DNA of 64,000 bases. Origin: Dryas octopetala. Its lineage: Eukaryota; Streptophyta; Magnoliopsida; Rosales; Rosaceae. A model generated the notes under the pieces. That model saw nothing but the letters and a program-made list of their open reading frames with translations. It searched no databases and was not told where the DNA came from. Shown here piece by piece: positions 27,801-38,740 of this stretch (position 1 is the first letter of the stretch; every line of letters begins with the position of its first letter). Location of the stretch: positions 14,729,896-14,793,895 of the forward strand of contig OY992837.1 in assembly GCA_963921425.1 (NCBI GenBank). The letters are read 5' to 3'. The position numbers and the translations under genes are program-made.

Positions 27801-28492
27801 CAATGCTGGCATCAATGATATCAAATTTTCAGTGCATGATATAGTGATTTCAATGGTATTATTATCTCTTTAAAAATGATAGTGAAATTTTTCATTTCTG
27901 TAATGTTGAAGTATCTAAGAAAACTTCTCAGAGCAAATTTCAAAATCCTCTGATTCTCTTCATGCGATTGACACGATTGAATTGAAATCTTTACTTTGCT
28001 TCACCCTTATCCTGCAAGGTAATGTCGAAATGAAAATATTAGTTTCATATGGCATTTGTGGCATTTCTTAATTATCATGGACATGAAAATAACATAGAGC
28101 ATTCTTTATTCCACAGATGAATTCATAATTTGTCTGAAAAAGGATGCCGTGCCTTCATGATCAACCAAAGAATTCTTTTAGTTCTTTCCTTTTTATATTG
28201 AGTTTTTGAATACTTGATTTTGGATTCATTTTGATAAAAGTTATAATTTGAACATAAATTGACTGTACTCTTCTTCTCTCACAGTAAAGAGTATGAAGAT
28301 CTCTCTGCAAAGGCAAAGTCAAGGTTTACCATATCTCTACGAAGCCTTTCACAACCCATGTCTCTTGGGGAGATAGCAAGGACTTGGGATGCTTGTGCCC
28401 GTGCAGTTATTTGTGAGCATGCGCAGCAGAGTGGTGGAGGCAGCTTCAGCTCAAAGTATGGGACATGGGAGAACTGCTTGAGTGCTGCTTGA
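12837..28492 (+). CDS. MED15A: Mediator of RNA polymerase II subunit 15a (MED15a)
   Basis: Eleven coding exons join in frame to 1345 aa: 12837-12946, 15261-15372, 15484-15604, 17670-18995, 20570-20640, 22260-22334, 22810-24186, 24353-24697, 25184-25387, 25474-25562 and 28285-28492, all with GT-AG introns. Residues about 20-96 are the KIX domain ([19 protein letters not shown] through [16 protein letters not shown]), which binds activators. Exons 4 and 7 encode long Gln-rich regions with a run of about 13 Gln. The conserved C-terminal part includes [25 protein letters not shown] and [20 protein letters not shown]. Length and order match Arabidopsis MED15a (about 1335 aa), a Mediator tail subunit in the nucleus. 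Introns 1, 3, 4, 5 and 10 carry transposon insertions; intron 10 is 2.7 kb. Confidence 0.95.
13010..14210 (-). mobile_element. Antisense truncated LINE, split by an hAT-like insertion
   Basis: On the minus strand, 14210-14098 encodes ERNKRIF...[18 protein letters not shown], the last part of the zinc-binding domain found after reverse transcriptase in plant LINEs. The 3' end continues below the insertion at 13266 down to about 13010, including the 'ggacatcttgtcca'-type tail motif shared with the LINE at 17.3 kb. The 5' part is missing, as is usual for LINE copies. It lies in MED15 intron 1, antisense to the gene. Confidence 0.7.
13267..14097. mobile_element. Non-autonomous hAT-like element nested in the LINE
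   Basis: The block 13275-14089 begins AGTAGGGGTGTT and ends GACACCTCT(A), giving TAGGGGTGTT/TAGAGGTGTC inverted ends typical of hAT elements. GGTGAAAA (13267-13274) and GGTGAAAC (14090-14097) look like an 8 bp target duplication. Taking one copy out would restore continuous LINE sequence. The interior, about 815 bp, is AT-rich and non-coding. Confidence 0.65.
16200..16640 (+). mobile_element. RTE-type LINE relic (3' part)
   Basis: Broken frames on the plus strand give pieces such as YGVECWALK-like and [17 protein letters not shown], followed by RETVEV and [14 protein letters not shown]-like pieces. This is the degenerate C-terminal end of plant RTE-clade reverse transcriptases, where the usual form is CW..K...[15 protein letters not shown]. 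Several stops and frameshifts show it is long dead. It is in MED15 intron 3. Confidence 0.65.
16641..17389 (+). mobile_element. 5'-truncated L1-type LINE with poly(A), MED15 intron 3
   Basis: An open frame at 16725-17240 (171 aa) encodes the zinc-binding domain that ends plant L1-type ORF2: [20 protein letters not shown], then [18 protein letters not shown] (the C..C...H....C pattern) and [11 protein letters not shown]. It is followed by a short 3'UTR with 'ggacatcttgtccatt' and a 23-base poly(A) ending at 17389. The frame is still open, so the copy is younger than the RTE relic next to it. The precise 5' end and target duplication are not clear. Confidence 0.85.
19555..19870 (-). mobile_element. 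Antisense LINE 3' fragment, MED15 intron 4
   Basis: On the minus strand, pieces such as [12 protein letters not shown] correspond to the end of the LINE zinc-binding domain, where the other copy has [11 protein letters not shown]. The tail carries 'ggacatcttgtccgcc', and 'ttattaaattg' near 19580 marks the 3' end. It is broken and short. Confidence 0.6.
20690..21165. repeat. Imperfect direct duplication, MED15 intron 5
   Basis: The segment 'gaaattgaaggcagggttttgg...' (about 20700-20880) is repeated in altered form from about 20985 to 21165. Each copy has 'gattgta.tca', a tract like 'gtagct.ctagaaca', 'aaatacatg/aaatacaatg' and 'ttcgattattct'. It is a local duplication that has since diverged. 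No known element was recognised. Confidence 0.5.
21300..21645. mobile_element. Degraded inverted-repeat element, MED15 intron 5
   Basis: A 'ccgagcacttggca...attgttgaacagtgtcaacc' block on the left is matched in inverse order on the right by 'attgttcaacagtttcaactg...gctcggcactg'. This suggests a non-autonomous DNA transposon with long imperfect terminal repeats. The family and exact ends are not resolved. Confidence 0.4.
22030..22120 (-). mobile_element. tRNA-like SINE head (possible), MED15 intron 5
   Basis: The minus strand reads GGCTTATAGCTCTAGTGGTAG, close to a tRNA A box, and about 35 bases later AAAGTTGAACTC, close to a B box. No tRNA fold is evident beyond this, and no clear poly(A) or target duplication was seen, so a tRNA-derived SINE remnant is more likely than a working tRNA gene. 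Confidence 0.35.
25855..27235. mobile_element. Composite Mutator-like or foldback element, MED15 intron 10
   Basis: The left end ('ggttaattataacaa...ccccattt') and the right end, reverse complemented ('gggaaaattatatcaaa...ccccattt'), are imperfect inverted repeats. Inside, 25935-26036 is repeated inverted at 26128-26230, so this part folds back on itself. A block of about 190 bp (26245-26436) is repeated directly at 27035-27234. Between the direct repeats lies a GC-rich to GA-rich stretch (26630-26960). It looks like an element with a duplicated end or a nested pair. No transposase is encoded. Confidence 0.5.
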
Positions 28493-28925
28493 TTATCTTT
28501 GCGGACCCAAACAAAGCTATTCCAATTTTCCAAGGGTTATGATAACCATAATATATGCATGATCTACTACAACTGCTCTTCTATGATGATTGAAGCAATG
28601 GTTGGATAGACTAGGTAGGCATGTTTATAATACCATGATGTTGTATAAGATGCGACTTTTCGAAACTGAAAAATCTTGGGGTGCTACCAATTTGCTTATC
28701 CTAGGTTATATCTCTGTCTCGTTGGGTTGAAATGATGCATTATGCACGTGTCAAACTTGTAATATATGGTGTAAGCATGCGAATTCTGCAATGTATGCTT
28801 GTAACAACATTGTACCAATTCCCCAGGCTGTTCTATAAGATATTCCTTGATAAAATTTAATGGGAATAAGGATTTTCTTTTGGTTAATGTTGGAACTATA
28901 CTTTTACGCAATGGTATGGGTCAGT
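28493..28925 (+). other. MED15 3'UTR and downstream flank
   Basis: The AT-rich sequence after the MED15 stop should contain the 3'UTR and poly(A) site. Several TTGTAA/AATAAG-like signals are present but none can be chosen with confidence. Confidence 0.5.
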
Positions 28926-29622
28926 CAATAAGCACGGTTCAATACCCACCCTTGACCCCACCTCCCACCCCGCACCAGTGCGCGCAGCACTCTCAACCCC
29001 ACCTTTCTCTCTTTCCTTCTCTCTTTTTCTCTCTAGCTTATCAACCCAACCACCCAGCCAAGACCAACCGCAAATGCAAATGAGCTCAGACACCCAACCA
29101 CAACTTCAATGCCGACACCACAATCCCCGTCACAGGCCGTTCAGCACTGGAGAGAGGAGGGTTGGGCCGGCGCAAGGCGGGGTTGGACTGAGGTTGTCGT
29201 CGGAGAGAAAATCCAGAGAGAGATGAGAGAGAATCCGAAGAGGGGAAAGAGAAGCTGGAGATGGAGGAGAGAACAGAGAGGATAGGCTGGGCTGGGAGGA
29301 TATGTTGGGCTGGGAGGGTCGGGGTTGTCGCTGAAGAGAAAATCTAGAGAGAGGAGAGAGAAGCCGGAGATGAAGGTGAGAATAGAAAGGATAGGCTGGG
29401 CTGAGAGGATAGGCACGGGGCTGGGCTGGGAGGGCCGGGGTTGTCGCCGAAGAGAAAAGCCAGAGAGAGGAAAGAGAAGCCGGAGAAGGGAGAGAGAAGT
29501 TGGAGATGGAGGAGATAACAGAGAAGAGAAGAGAGATGTGATGTGTAAATGAGTTGTTCTTTATGGTCTTTTCACATTGGGACTATAGGATAAATTCACT
29601 AATTAAGTGATTAGGGGTATGC
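28926..29622. repeat. GC/GA-rich block with tandem units
   Basis: A unit starting 'ggttgtcg..gaagagaaaa.c.agagagag' occurs at about 29192, 29323 and 29439, with spacings near 131 and 116 bp. The intervening sequence is rich in 'ggctgggctggga' and 'gagaagccggag'. A run of 18 A closes the block near 29622. The open frames here are by-products of the low complexity. Confidence 0.6.
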
Positions 29623-29834
29623 AAAAAAAAAAAAAAAAAAGATAGTGTGCAAATAGCAGCACCGTATAAAAGTAAGTTTTAAAAAATTGGGTTATAAAAA
29701 TAATATCTACTACTATTTGGGTCATTAGGTGATGACATGGAGAAAGAGGAATTGTTTGTCAATAAAAGTGAACAAGGTGGCTTATGCTGCACTTATTTCA
29801 TAACATGGTTTCGTCTCGAGAGATTTTTTAGTAT

Positions 29835-29945
29835 AATTGTCACATAGTATAACTAATATATGTGTCATAATATGAATGAATATTATTAATATTATACTCT
29901 ATAAAACTAAACATGTTATTTAACAATAGTTGAATTAGTTACACC
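29835..29945. repeat. Left copy of a host tandem duplication flanking the hAT element
   Basis: The sequence 'gtcataatatgaatgaatattattaat' through 'aacaatagttgaattagttacacc' is repeated just beyond the hAT element at 35187-35312. The hAT insertion lies exactly at the end of this copy. Confidence 0.75.
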
Positions 29946-30491
29946 CAAGGGTTTAAATTTCGAAGTTTTCGGCGAAATTTCGCCGAAAATTTCGTTTTTT
30001 AGGGGTTCCGAAATTTTAACACGGATTCGACTAAATTTCGAAAAATTTCGGCGAAATATTCGAAATTTCGCCGAAATTTCGCTCGAAATTTTCGAATGCC
30101 CCAACAGCAATTTTTTTGAATTTGAGCGAAATTTCGTCGAAATTTCGCTCAAATTTCGTCGAAATTTAGCGAAATTTCGACGAAATTTCGCTCAAATTCC
30201 CAGCCTAACACTGTAACAGACAGACAAGACATGAAGACAGTAACCCGAGCTCAAAATCTCAAATACCCAGTCTAACCCTCGCTCAAATACCCAGCCTAAC
30301 CCTAAGTCCCTCACTGCCTCACATTCTCACAAATCAGTGAAATCACAAATTCACAATCTCACATTCTCACCTGCACAGTGTCGGCGCACACCTTCGATCT
30401 CAAACCAGATCTGCTGCATCCTCCGTCTTCTCGGCTCTCTCTCTCGCCTCTCTCTCTTCTCTCTCTCTCGCCTCTCTCCTCCGTCGTCTCG

Positions 30492-30620
30492 GGTTGCAGC
30501 GGCGTCGTCTCGGGCTCTCTGGTTGCAGCGGCGTCGTCTCGGGCTCTCTGGTTGCAGCGGCGTCGTCTCGGGCTCTCGGCTTGCAGCGGCGTCGTCTCGG
30601 GCTCTCGGCTTGCAGCGCCG
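30492..30620 (+). repeat. 29 bp minisatellite in the hAT leader
   Basis: The unit 'ggttgcagcggcgtcgtctcgg' plus 'gctctct' recurs at a 29 bp period (about 30492, 30521, 30550, 30579 and 30608), the last copies slightly changed. It lies in the probable 5'UTR of the transposase gene. The apparent frames over it are not protein genes. Confidence 0.85.
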
Positions 30621-31525
30621 TTCTCGACTTATCCGGCCCCCTCGAAGCCTCCGGCCACCTCGAAGCCCCGGCGTTTCTCGAAGCTTAGCCCCCCTGAAAT
30701 TTCTGAAATCAGTTTGTGGGCTTGTGTGAAGTCTCTGTCTTTGATAGCTTTGTGTGAAGTTGTGAACTGCAAGTGTTGAAGTGTGTGAGTATTTGATTTC
30801 AGTATTTGTCTATTTGAGATTTTGAGTAATAGACAATTAGACATTAGTACATTACGTCATTACTACATTAAATTGAATAATTGATTAATTGATCTATATG
30901 ATTTATGATTATATGATTTATATAATTATATCTGAGAGTATATATGATGTATATCTAAATTGATCTGATATATGATGTATATCTAAATTGATCTGAGTAT
31001 ATCTAAGTATATCATTTACTGATTTACCCACTTTTAAATATTATCTAACATCAATTGATCAATATCATGTTTTGGGTTTATATGTAAATTATATTGATCT
31101 TGGATTGATTTATATAAGATAAATTATATTGATCTTGGGTTGATTTATATAGATTTGGAATTAATTGTATAATTTTGGGTTGATTTTGATTTGTATAATT
31201 ATATGATTTTGGGTTAATTTTGAATCTTTAATCGTATAATTTTGAAATTGATTGTATAATTTTAGGTTGATTTTGATTTGTATGATTTGTGTAATTTGTA
31301 TGATATATAAATATTGATATGAAATTACAAATTAGTAATATGGAAATATGGAATTGCCAATTGGTAATATGAATATGATATGAAATTACTAATTAGTAAT
31401 AAGTTAATAACTGATATGATATTAATTTCTTGGTGATATACTGATATGATATTAACATGGAATTTAATTGTTATTGTTATTGTGTTACTGTGTATGTCTC
31501 TTTGTTATTAGGAATTTAGGATTCA

Positions 31526-34500
31526 ATGGCCAGTGGAGGGAGATCACGTGATCCAGCTTGGGATCATGCCGATCCATTACCAGGTAGCAGACAAGGTTCA
31601 GTATGCAAATATTGTGGCCTTGTAATGAAGGGTGCTGGAGTGACACGATTAAAATACCACCTTAGTGGTTTGGATCCTGGACACAATGTGCAACGATGCA
31701 ATAGTGTCCCACCAGAAGTGAGACAATTCATCATTGCAGGGATGCAACACAAACAACACCAAAAAAGCAAAAAAATACAAAGGATGGAAGAGATCAGAGA
31801 AGAGCTTCGAGGACAAAGTCAGATTGAGCTGAGTGATGATGAAGATGATGATGATGAAGATCATAATGATGATATGGGGCCTCAAGAGCGAAGAGAATTT
31901 CGATCTGCACTTCGAGCCTCTAGAGCAGCAGAATGGGAGAGAGAACACTCACATAAAGTCCCAAATAGGGGACAAGGTTCTGGGTCTAGTAGTGGTGCAC
32001 AGATGCAAAGAGCATCAAGCATGAGGGAATCACGAGATTCACGACCAACACCTCCAGTGGCACCAAGCTTGTACAAGGCAGCTCAAGCACGCCAAAAGAG
32101 TGTTAAAAATCTCTTTTCTGGAGGGTCAATCAAAGATGGGATGCAACGCTTGATCAGCAAGTTCTTCATATATGAAAATGTTCCTCCTTCAAAAGCAGCA
32201 TCTCATCATTTCAAAAATTTGGTGATAGGATGTCAACAGGCAGGAGTAGGAGTGGAACCTCCAACACCCTATCAGATACGCACCGGATTTTTGGACCAGG
32301 AGTTTCAAGAAATGCAAGAGCATGTTAACAAATTGAAGACTGATTGGGCAACTTATGGTTGCACAATCATGTGCGATGGTTGGACAGGTCCAACCAAACT
32401 GTCTATCATTAACTTCATGGCCTACTCAAGAGGGAAGTCGGTATTCCTTAAGTCCGTTGATTCTTCAGATTGCATAAAGGATCATAAATATATTTATGGG
32501 CTACTGAAGGATGTAATCACGGAGGTTGGAGAGGAGAATGTTGTTCAAGTTGTGACCGACAATGGTTCCGCATTTGTCAAAGCAGGTAAGAAGTTAATGA
32601 ACAAATACAATGTGTACTGGACGTCGTGTGCAGCACATTGCATTGATCTAATGTTTGAAGAGATGGGGAAGAAAGAGCAGGTTGCTAATGTGATTAAAAA
32701 AGCCAGAATGATCACGAATTATATTTACAACCATAACTGGTTGTTGGCAAAGATGCGAGAGATCACGAAGGGAGATATTGTTCGTCCTGGTGCCACCCGA
32801 TTTGCTACAAACTATATTGCATTGGATAGTTTGTATGGTAAGATGATGGGGCTGAAGCAATTGTTCACCAGTGATGATTGGGGTCGTAGCAATTTCCGGC
32901 GTTCAGATGCAGGCATCACCGTTGAAAATATAGTTCTTGATCACTCTTTTTGGCAACAGGTGCATAAGGTGTGCGGTCTGTTTGAACCTCTCTACGTAGT
33001 TTTACGTATTGTGGACACAGAAGTGTATCCTACAATGGGATCCATTTATGAGTTAATGCGTGTCGTGAAGGAAGAACTAGAAAAAAAACAGGGTGCACGG
33101 TGGGTAATAAAAATCATCAATGATCGATGGTTTAAAACGTTACAACACGATTTGCACGCAGCAGGTAACCCAATAATTTATTTGTTATTTTGGTTCCGCA
33201 TTTTTTTAATTGATTTAGCTTTCAATTAATGAACTAAATTACTAATTATATATTTCTATATTTACTTGATGCATGATTGCAGCCTATTATTTGAATCCTC
33301 GCTATCAGTATAGACCTGGCGTTGGAGATGATGGTGAACTTATTCGGGCTGTGCACAACGTATTCTCCAAATTGGATCCCGATTCACCACAAGTTGGCCA
33401 ATTTGGAAATGAGGTAAAAATAATTTGCCATAAGGCCCATAAGAATCCTTACGAAAAATATTAATACTTTATAGAATTTGATTGTCTTAAATTATATATT
33501 TGATTGATATTGTATAATTTGTATTGTATTTGTATCTAGTTAACTTATTTTAAAGATGCTCGGAAAATGTTCGGAGAGCGAGCTGCAAAGGCCGCTAGAT
33601 CACGAATGTCTCCTAGTGAGTATACATCTTACTTGTATTAGTTAGATTAACTTAATTATTTATTTTTATAGTTACACTTACACAAACAAATTTTTCATTT
33701 CAGGTGAATGGTGGATCATGTATGGGAGTGATGCGCCTACTGTGAGGAAGTTAGCCATCAAAGTTTTATCACAAACGGCGTCATCATCAGCTTGCGAAAG
33801 AAACTGGAGCACTTTCGCACTCATACACACCAAACAACGAAACAGGCTCTCATATAGTAGGTTAGAAAAAATGGTATATTGCTACTATAATATGAGGCTT
33901 GCACTTCGAGATAAGAAAGCAGAGGAGGATCGCGTTGATGAATATGATCCGCTGGATATATATGATGCTGCTATAGGGGATGATGATGTGGAGGAAAACC
34001 AGCTTTATCAGTGGATTAGGCCCCTCCATTTAGATGATGATGCAGGCAATCCAGACCCTGATATTGCAGCTCAAGCACGTCAGGAAGGTATCAATGTGGA
34101 CAGAGTTCTAAATGAGGAGGTGAGCCCTACTACAAGTTTGAATGACCTTATGCAAACAAGGTCGACACATCGTACTGAGCCAGTTCCCACTAATCCTTCT
34201 CGATCAGGCAACTCTAGCACAAGATCGGGCACTCCTACCAACAGTGGAGGTAGAGGTAGTGGTGGTGGTAGAGGTAGTGGTGGTGGTGGTGGTGGAAATG
34301 AAGATGTCACTGGACATTCTCAAGAGTATATGAGCCCATTTTCTGTCGAAGCACACTATACACATGCAACACAAGATGAGGATCATGGGAGTAGGCGTGC
34401 CGGACCAGGAATTGGTGCCATAGGAAAAGACTATAGTCGCAGACAAAGAGGTCATGAGAGTTTGGCACAAGAAGAAGAGGATTCATTATCCACCACTTTT

Positions 34501-34824
34501 GGCTCTATGGGGGTAGGAAGTGACAATTACAATTATGGACAAAACCCTCCAATATTCTACCCACCACATCTGCCTTACTTGGTTGAGTCTGATAGTAACT
34601 CATTGGCACAACAAGAGACAACCTCTTCAAATGAGTATGCTTATGGGCAAATTCAACCACAACAGGTTCCTGATCCATATGGTTGGCATGTTGGCAATTA
34701 CATGCAAAATTATGCTGGAGAAGTATCTTGGGATGATTATTCTTCACAGTACACCTACTCTGGACATGATGATACTGAAGACAGCGGAAATTTTGAACCT
34801 CCTAGAAACTCTATGTGGTATTGA
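31526..34824 (+). CDS. hAT transposase (BED finger, DUF659, hAT dimerisation)
   Basis: Four exons (31526-33164, 33283-33413, 33540-33615, 33704-34824) join in frame to 988 aa with GT-AG introns. A BED-type zinc finger has C27, C30, H45 and C58. An acidic stretch follows near residue 100. The DUF659/catalytic core carries CDGWT (D284) and VTDNGSAF (D345), then SCAAHCIDL. The hAT dimerisation region has SSSACERNWS (E647), KQRNRL and LEKMVY. D284, D345 and E647 are the likely catalytic acids, inferred from motif position. The C-terminal 270 residues are acidic, then rich in Gly, Ser and Asn. It cuts and pastes the surrounding element. Domestication is unlikely because the terminal repeats and target duplication are intact. 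Confidence 0.9.
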
Positions 34825-35186
34825 TTACTTTTGTAATTCATGTGGCAATATTATAGTAAAAATAAAATTGAGGTGTTATTGAAGTAATTATTAATTAGTG
34901 AAGCATTTTTTTAACAGTATTTGCCTCCAGCGCGCATTATATTCATCATATATCACATGAAACCTACCATATAATTTGGTTTTTTTCAATGTTTTTTATC
35001 AATGTAGTAGATAATATGTTAAATAAACATATTGTGAAGTTTCATTCAAAATTTCCGTATTTTGATAATAATTTCCATCGTTTCCGTCGAATTTTTGTCG
35101 AAATTTAAAAATCTTCGAAATTTCCGTCGAAATTTCCATCGAAATTTCCATCGAAATTTCCTCGAAGCTCGAAATTTTATTCCTTG

Positions 35187-35529
35187 GTTACACCTGATGT
35201 ATCTATGTCTCATAATATAAATGAATATTATTAATATTATAGTCTTTAAAACGAAACAAGTAAACATATTATTTAACAATTTTAACAACAGTTCAATTAG
35301 TTACCCTGATGTATCGGTTACGATAAAAAAAATTCTTTTCTTCTCGCACACAGAGCTCTCACTCTCCCCCAATTTCTTACTTAAAACATTGGACTGCAAG
35401 CAAACTGTTAAAATCTCGTCTAATTAAGGTGGCTTCAATTCAATTTGAAAATGACTTCGTTCCTTTTTGTTTTTGTCAAAATTTTACAACAATTAACATC
35501 CTTTCGCTCAGCGTTGTAGATTCAATGCA
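35187..35529 (+). promoter_or_regulatory. Second tandem copy and promoter/leader of HMG-CoA lyase gene
   Basis: 35187-35312 is the second copy of the duplication noted at 29.8 kb. The remaining stretch up to the start codon, with a CT-rich piece near 35345, should contain the lyase promoter and 5'UTR. The hAT element ends only about 340 bases above the start codon. Confidence 0.55.
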
Positions 35530-38500
35530 ATGTTTGCGGCGAAGCTTTTGCATAAGTTGTCCAGACAAATGAGGAATGCGTATACGAATGGATCGGTTTC
35601 AGGATTGGGTCGGAATTATAGGGCAGCTGGTAATGATGTTGAGGGATTTGAGGCTCGGTCTTTGTCAATTCGTCATTTAAGCTCGCTTTGCAATCAAAGT
35701 TCCACGAGGGAATCAATTAATGTATGTTTATTCCATATATTCAAATAAACCCAAGAGTTATTTCAAGTATTTGTTTATACGTGATTTGGAGTTGTACACT
35801 ACTTGTACCCATATGATTGAATTGCACCTATGTATGATTCCTTGAGTGAATTCCTTCGTATAATCTATTAATTTTGTTACCCAGAAGATTTTAAAGAGCA
35901 TTCCAGAGTTTGTGAAGATAGTAGAAGTTGGTCCAAGGGATGGACTGCAGAATGAGAAGCAGATTGTTCCTACTGCTGTAAAGGTTAAATTGATAGAAAT
36001 GCTAGTTTCTTCAGGATTGCCTGTTGTTGAGGCTACAAGTTTTGTCTCACCCAAATGGGTTCCGCAGGTAAACAGTTATTTTTCTTGATTTTATTGATAA
36101 AATGGCATTGGGTATCATAAACAGTTATTACTTATTATTGTTCTTGGACGCCTCTAAAGTATACATTGGAGAAAATGTATGAAATACTTTAAGGGTCCAT
36201 TTGGATGTAATGATTTAAATGAAAGGATTTGGATTTTGACAATAAGGCTAGATAAGTTAAAAGAATGCATTTGAAATAAATAGATACAATATATTTGAAA
36301 TAGCTATATACAATGAATCGTTTGAAATCAATGCTTTCTTGTTTTTCTTCCCAAACTTGGGGCTATGAAGGGTCGTATATGGATTATGGACTATATAAGG
36401 ATCTGTACTGAAGTTGTCAGCTTAAGTGATGAAACATAATCAATTTTCTTTTCATCTAGTAAACATATCTGGTTGATTCTTTTGCTATACCATTCTATCA
36501 TTGTGATTGCATATGAATCTTGGGTTATGCTGGGACCTAGTTTTGATCTATCATCTGAGTGTCATGATAAGTTTGTAAGAAGAATTGACGGGCAGTTTGG
36601 AGGGTAATGCCTTTATGTTTGATCTGGTGCATATTGTTGCAAAGGAATAGTAGGTTGTTGACGGAATTGAGCTTCCAATTTTGGAGTCTTTAAGATAATT
36701 TTCAAATACTTTTTTTTTTTTTTTGTGTCTGTTTGATGTCTGCCACTTCTGAGTAACTATTGCTTGATTTTCTAGCTCGTGTATGTTTTTAGCTTTCTTT
36801 GTTCCTTCTTCTTTTATTTTTTTTATATACAGCTCCTGTACTTGTGTTGGGTCCCCTTGAAACCTCACTTTCACTTATAAAACAAAATTTAGTGCATCTT
36901 CAAATTCATTTTCTTCATTGGCTATGGTTTTTCACGACTGGATTACTTTACCTACACAAGACTTACTGTTGGTTGGCTTTACAAATTCATTTGCGTCTTT
37001 CTGATCTTTAAAATTTCAGCTGGCAGATGCAAAAAATGTAATGGAAGCAATTCGGAATCTTGAAGGTGCTAGATTTCCTGTCTTAACACCTAATCTTAAA
37101 GTAAGCATTTTCTAGTGAACAACTTAAAACTATAAACTCATAAGAAGATGGGTGGACTTATTCATATTGTGTAGAGCTTTCTTGTAGGGTTTTGAGGCGG
37201 CTGTTGCTGCTGGTGCAAGGGAAGTTGCCATCTTTGCCTCAGCTTCCGAGTCTTTTTCAAAATCAAATATAAATTGCAGTATCAAAGATAGTCTCATTCG
37301 TTACCGTGATGTAGCTATTGCTGCTATGAAGCTTTCAATTCCTGTTCGTGGGTATGTCTTCTAATTCCTTTTAGCTTTTTCTCTTTTTGTGTGTGTGGGA
37401 TTGGGTGGGTTTTGGGGGGGGGGGGGAGGTCGACAGACAGGCTCACTCCCACTAGAACTAATTACTTTCTTTCAAAATAATATTTTCCCTTGATTCTATT
37501 TGGAATTTTTTATCTTCTACCATTCTATATTTTGGAAACATTAAGTTTTTTTTCCTGTGACTACTTGTTGGCATTATTACTTGTGATTTTTAGAAGTTCT
37601 GTAAGGTCCCCAAGGATGATTTTCAACTCTAACTCCATCAGTTATTGCTATCTGTTTAATTACAACACTATTCTTTTTTTTTTTTTCCTGGAATCATGAC
37701 AATTGCTTTAGATTGCTTACAAATTTTCAATTGCATCCTGACCAACAAATATTCAAATCCAAATTTTCATGAGGATCTTAGACTTCTATTACCTCCTTTT
37801 CTTTGTCTGTATTGTCTACAATATTTAAATTTTTGCATATCACTTATATCTCTGGGGACAAATGTTGAGTTTCAAATATTTTTCATTTGTTATTTATGGT
37901 CATTGCTTATGAGTCAACAGAAGTAATGTGATATGAGTTTTATGCATTATGACAATGTCTCTGATCTTTTTAGATATATATCTTGTGTCGTGGGGTGTCC
38001 AGTGGAAGGAATGGTACCCCCATCACAAGTAGCATATGTTGCCAAAGAACTTTACGATATGGGTTGCTCTGACATTTCTCTTGGTGATACAATTGGTGTT
38101 GGGACTCCAGGTAATTTTAGTGCTGCCTTAGCTTCTGTTTAATCTAGTTGGTTGTCATCCAAGCTGATATAATTGTCTTGCCTCATTAGTTCCAAAAACT
38201 ATAATTGTCTTGCTTCTTTAGTTCCAAAATATGTTATTCTCATGTTCCATGCTATACTGGCTCTCAGACAGTTCCCCAGTTCCTGTGTGCACTCAGACCT
38301 CTATATTGTAGCTTACAATCACTGGGTTGGATATGGAAATACAAGATGTTGCATCTATCGAACTATAGGACTAACTCTTTCAACTAGAAAATCAAAGGAA
38401 GCTGAGTTACTTATAAATAGAATTTCCCTAGGCTAATTCCAAGGGTGGGAACTTACCTCTTTGATTGGTGATATTGTGATCTACTTTAGTCTATCTTTCA

Positions 38501-38701
38501 TCTCCACATTATCTATGCATTCATTTCCACATAGTTTCTGCATTTCCGAAGCGAACTTAGGTAGTAGATGCTCTTGCAATGTTAGCACATTCCATGCTTA
38601 AACAATGATGTATCAAATTCACTTCCCAACAGTTGTATCTATTAAGCACCTTTTTGACTTTGTTAATTGCGGTCTCCTTCAACATGAAAACCACATAAAA
38701 T

Positions 38702-38740
<39 letters not shown>

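Larger units (their letters stand above)
29946..35186 (+). mobile_element. Complete hAT DNA transposon, 5.24 kb
   Basis: Terminal inverted repeats CAAGGGTTTAAATTTCGA and (reverse complement) CAAGGAATAAAATTTCGA match at 15 of 18 positions. An 8 bp target duplication GTTACACC flanks the element exactly (29938-29945 and 35187-35194), as hAT transposases make. Both subterminal regions are packed with copies of 'cgaaatttcg' and its variants, the expected transposase-binding arrays. The transposase gene lies between them, with a CT-rich leader and a probable leader intron. The coding exons have no stop or frame break, so the element may be able to move on its own. Confidence 0.9.

Noticed and set aside
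28941-28960. B-box-like 'ggttcaataccc'
   Set aside because: No matching A box at a suitable distance and no tRNA fold; taken as chance.
29141-29552. Arg/Glu-rich and Ser/Pro-rich frames on both strands
   Set aside because: They follow tandem GA-rich units and have no recognisable domain.
30337-30779. Overlapping frames of 60-133 codons in the hAT leader
   Set aside because: They follow the 29 bp minisatellite and CT-rich sequence; three frames are open at once, which points to low complexity rather than protein.
34080-34470. Minus-strand Pro- and Thr-rich frames at the end of the hAT transposase
   Set aside because: Mirror of the Gly/Ser-rich transposase C-terminus.
31526-34824. Domesticated hAT-derived host gene
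   Set aside because: The terminal repeats and 8 bp target duplication are still intact, so a normal transposon is the simpler reading.
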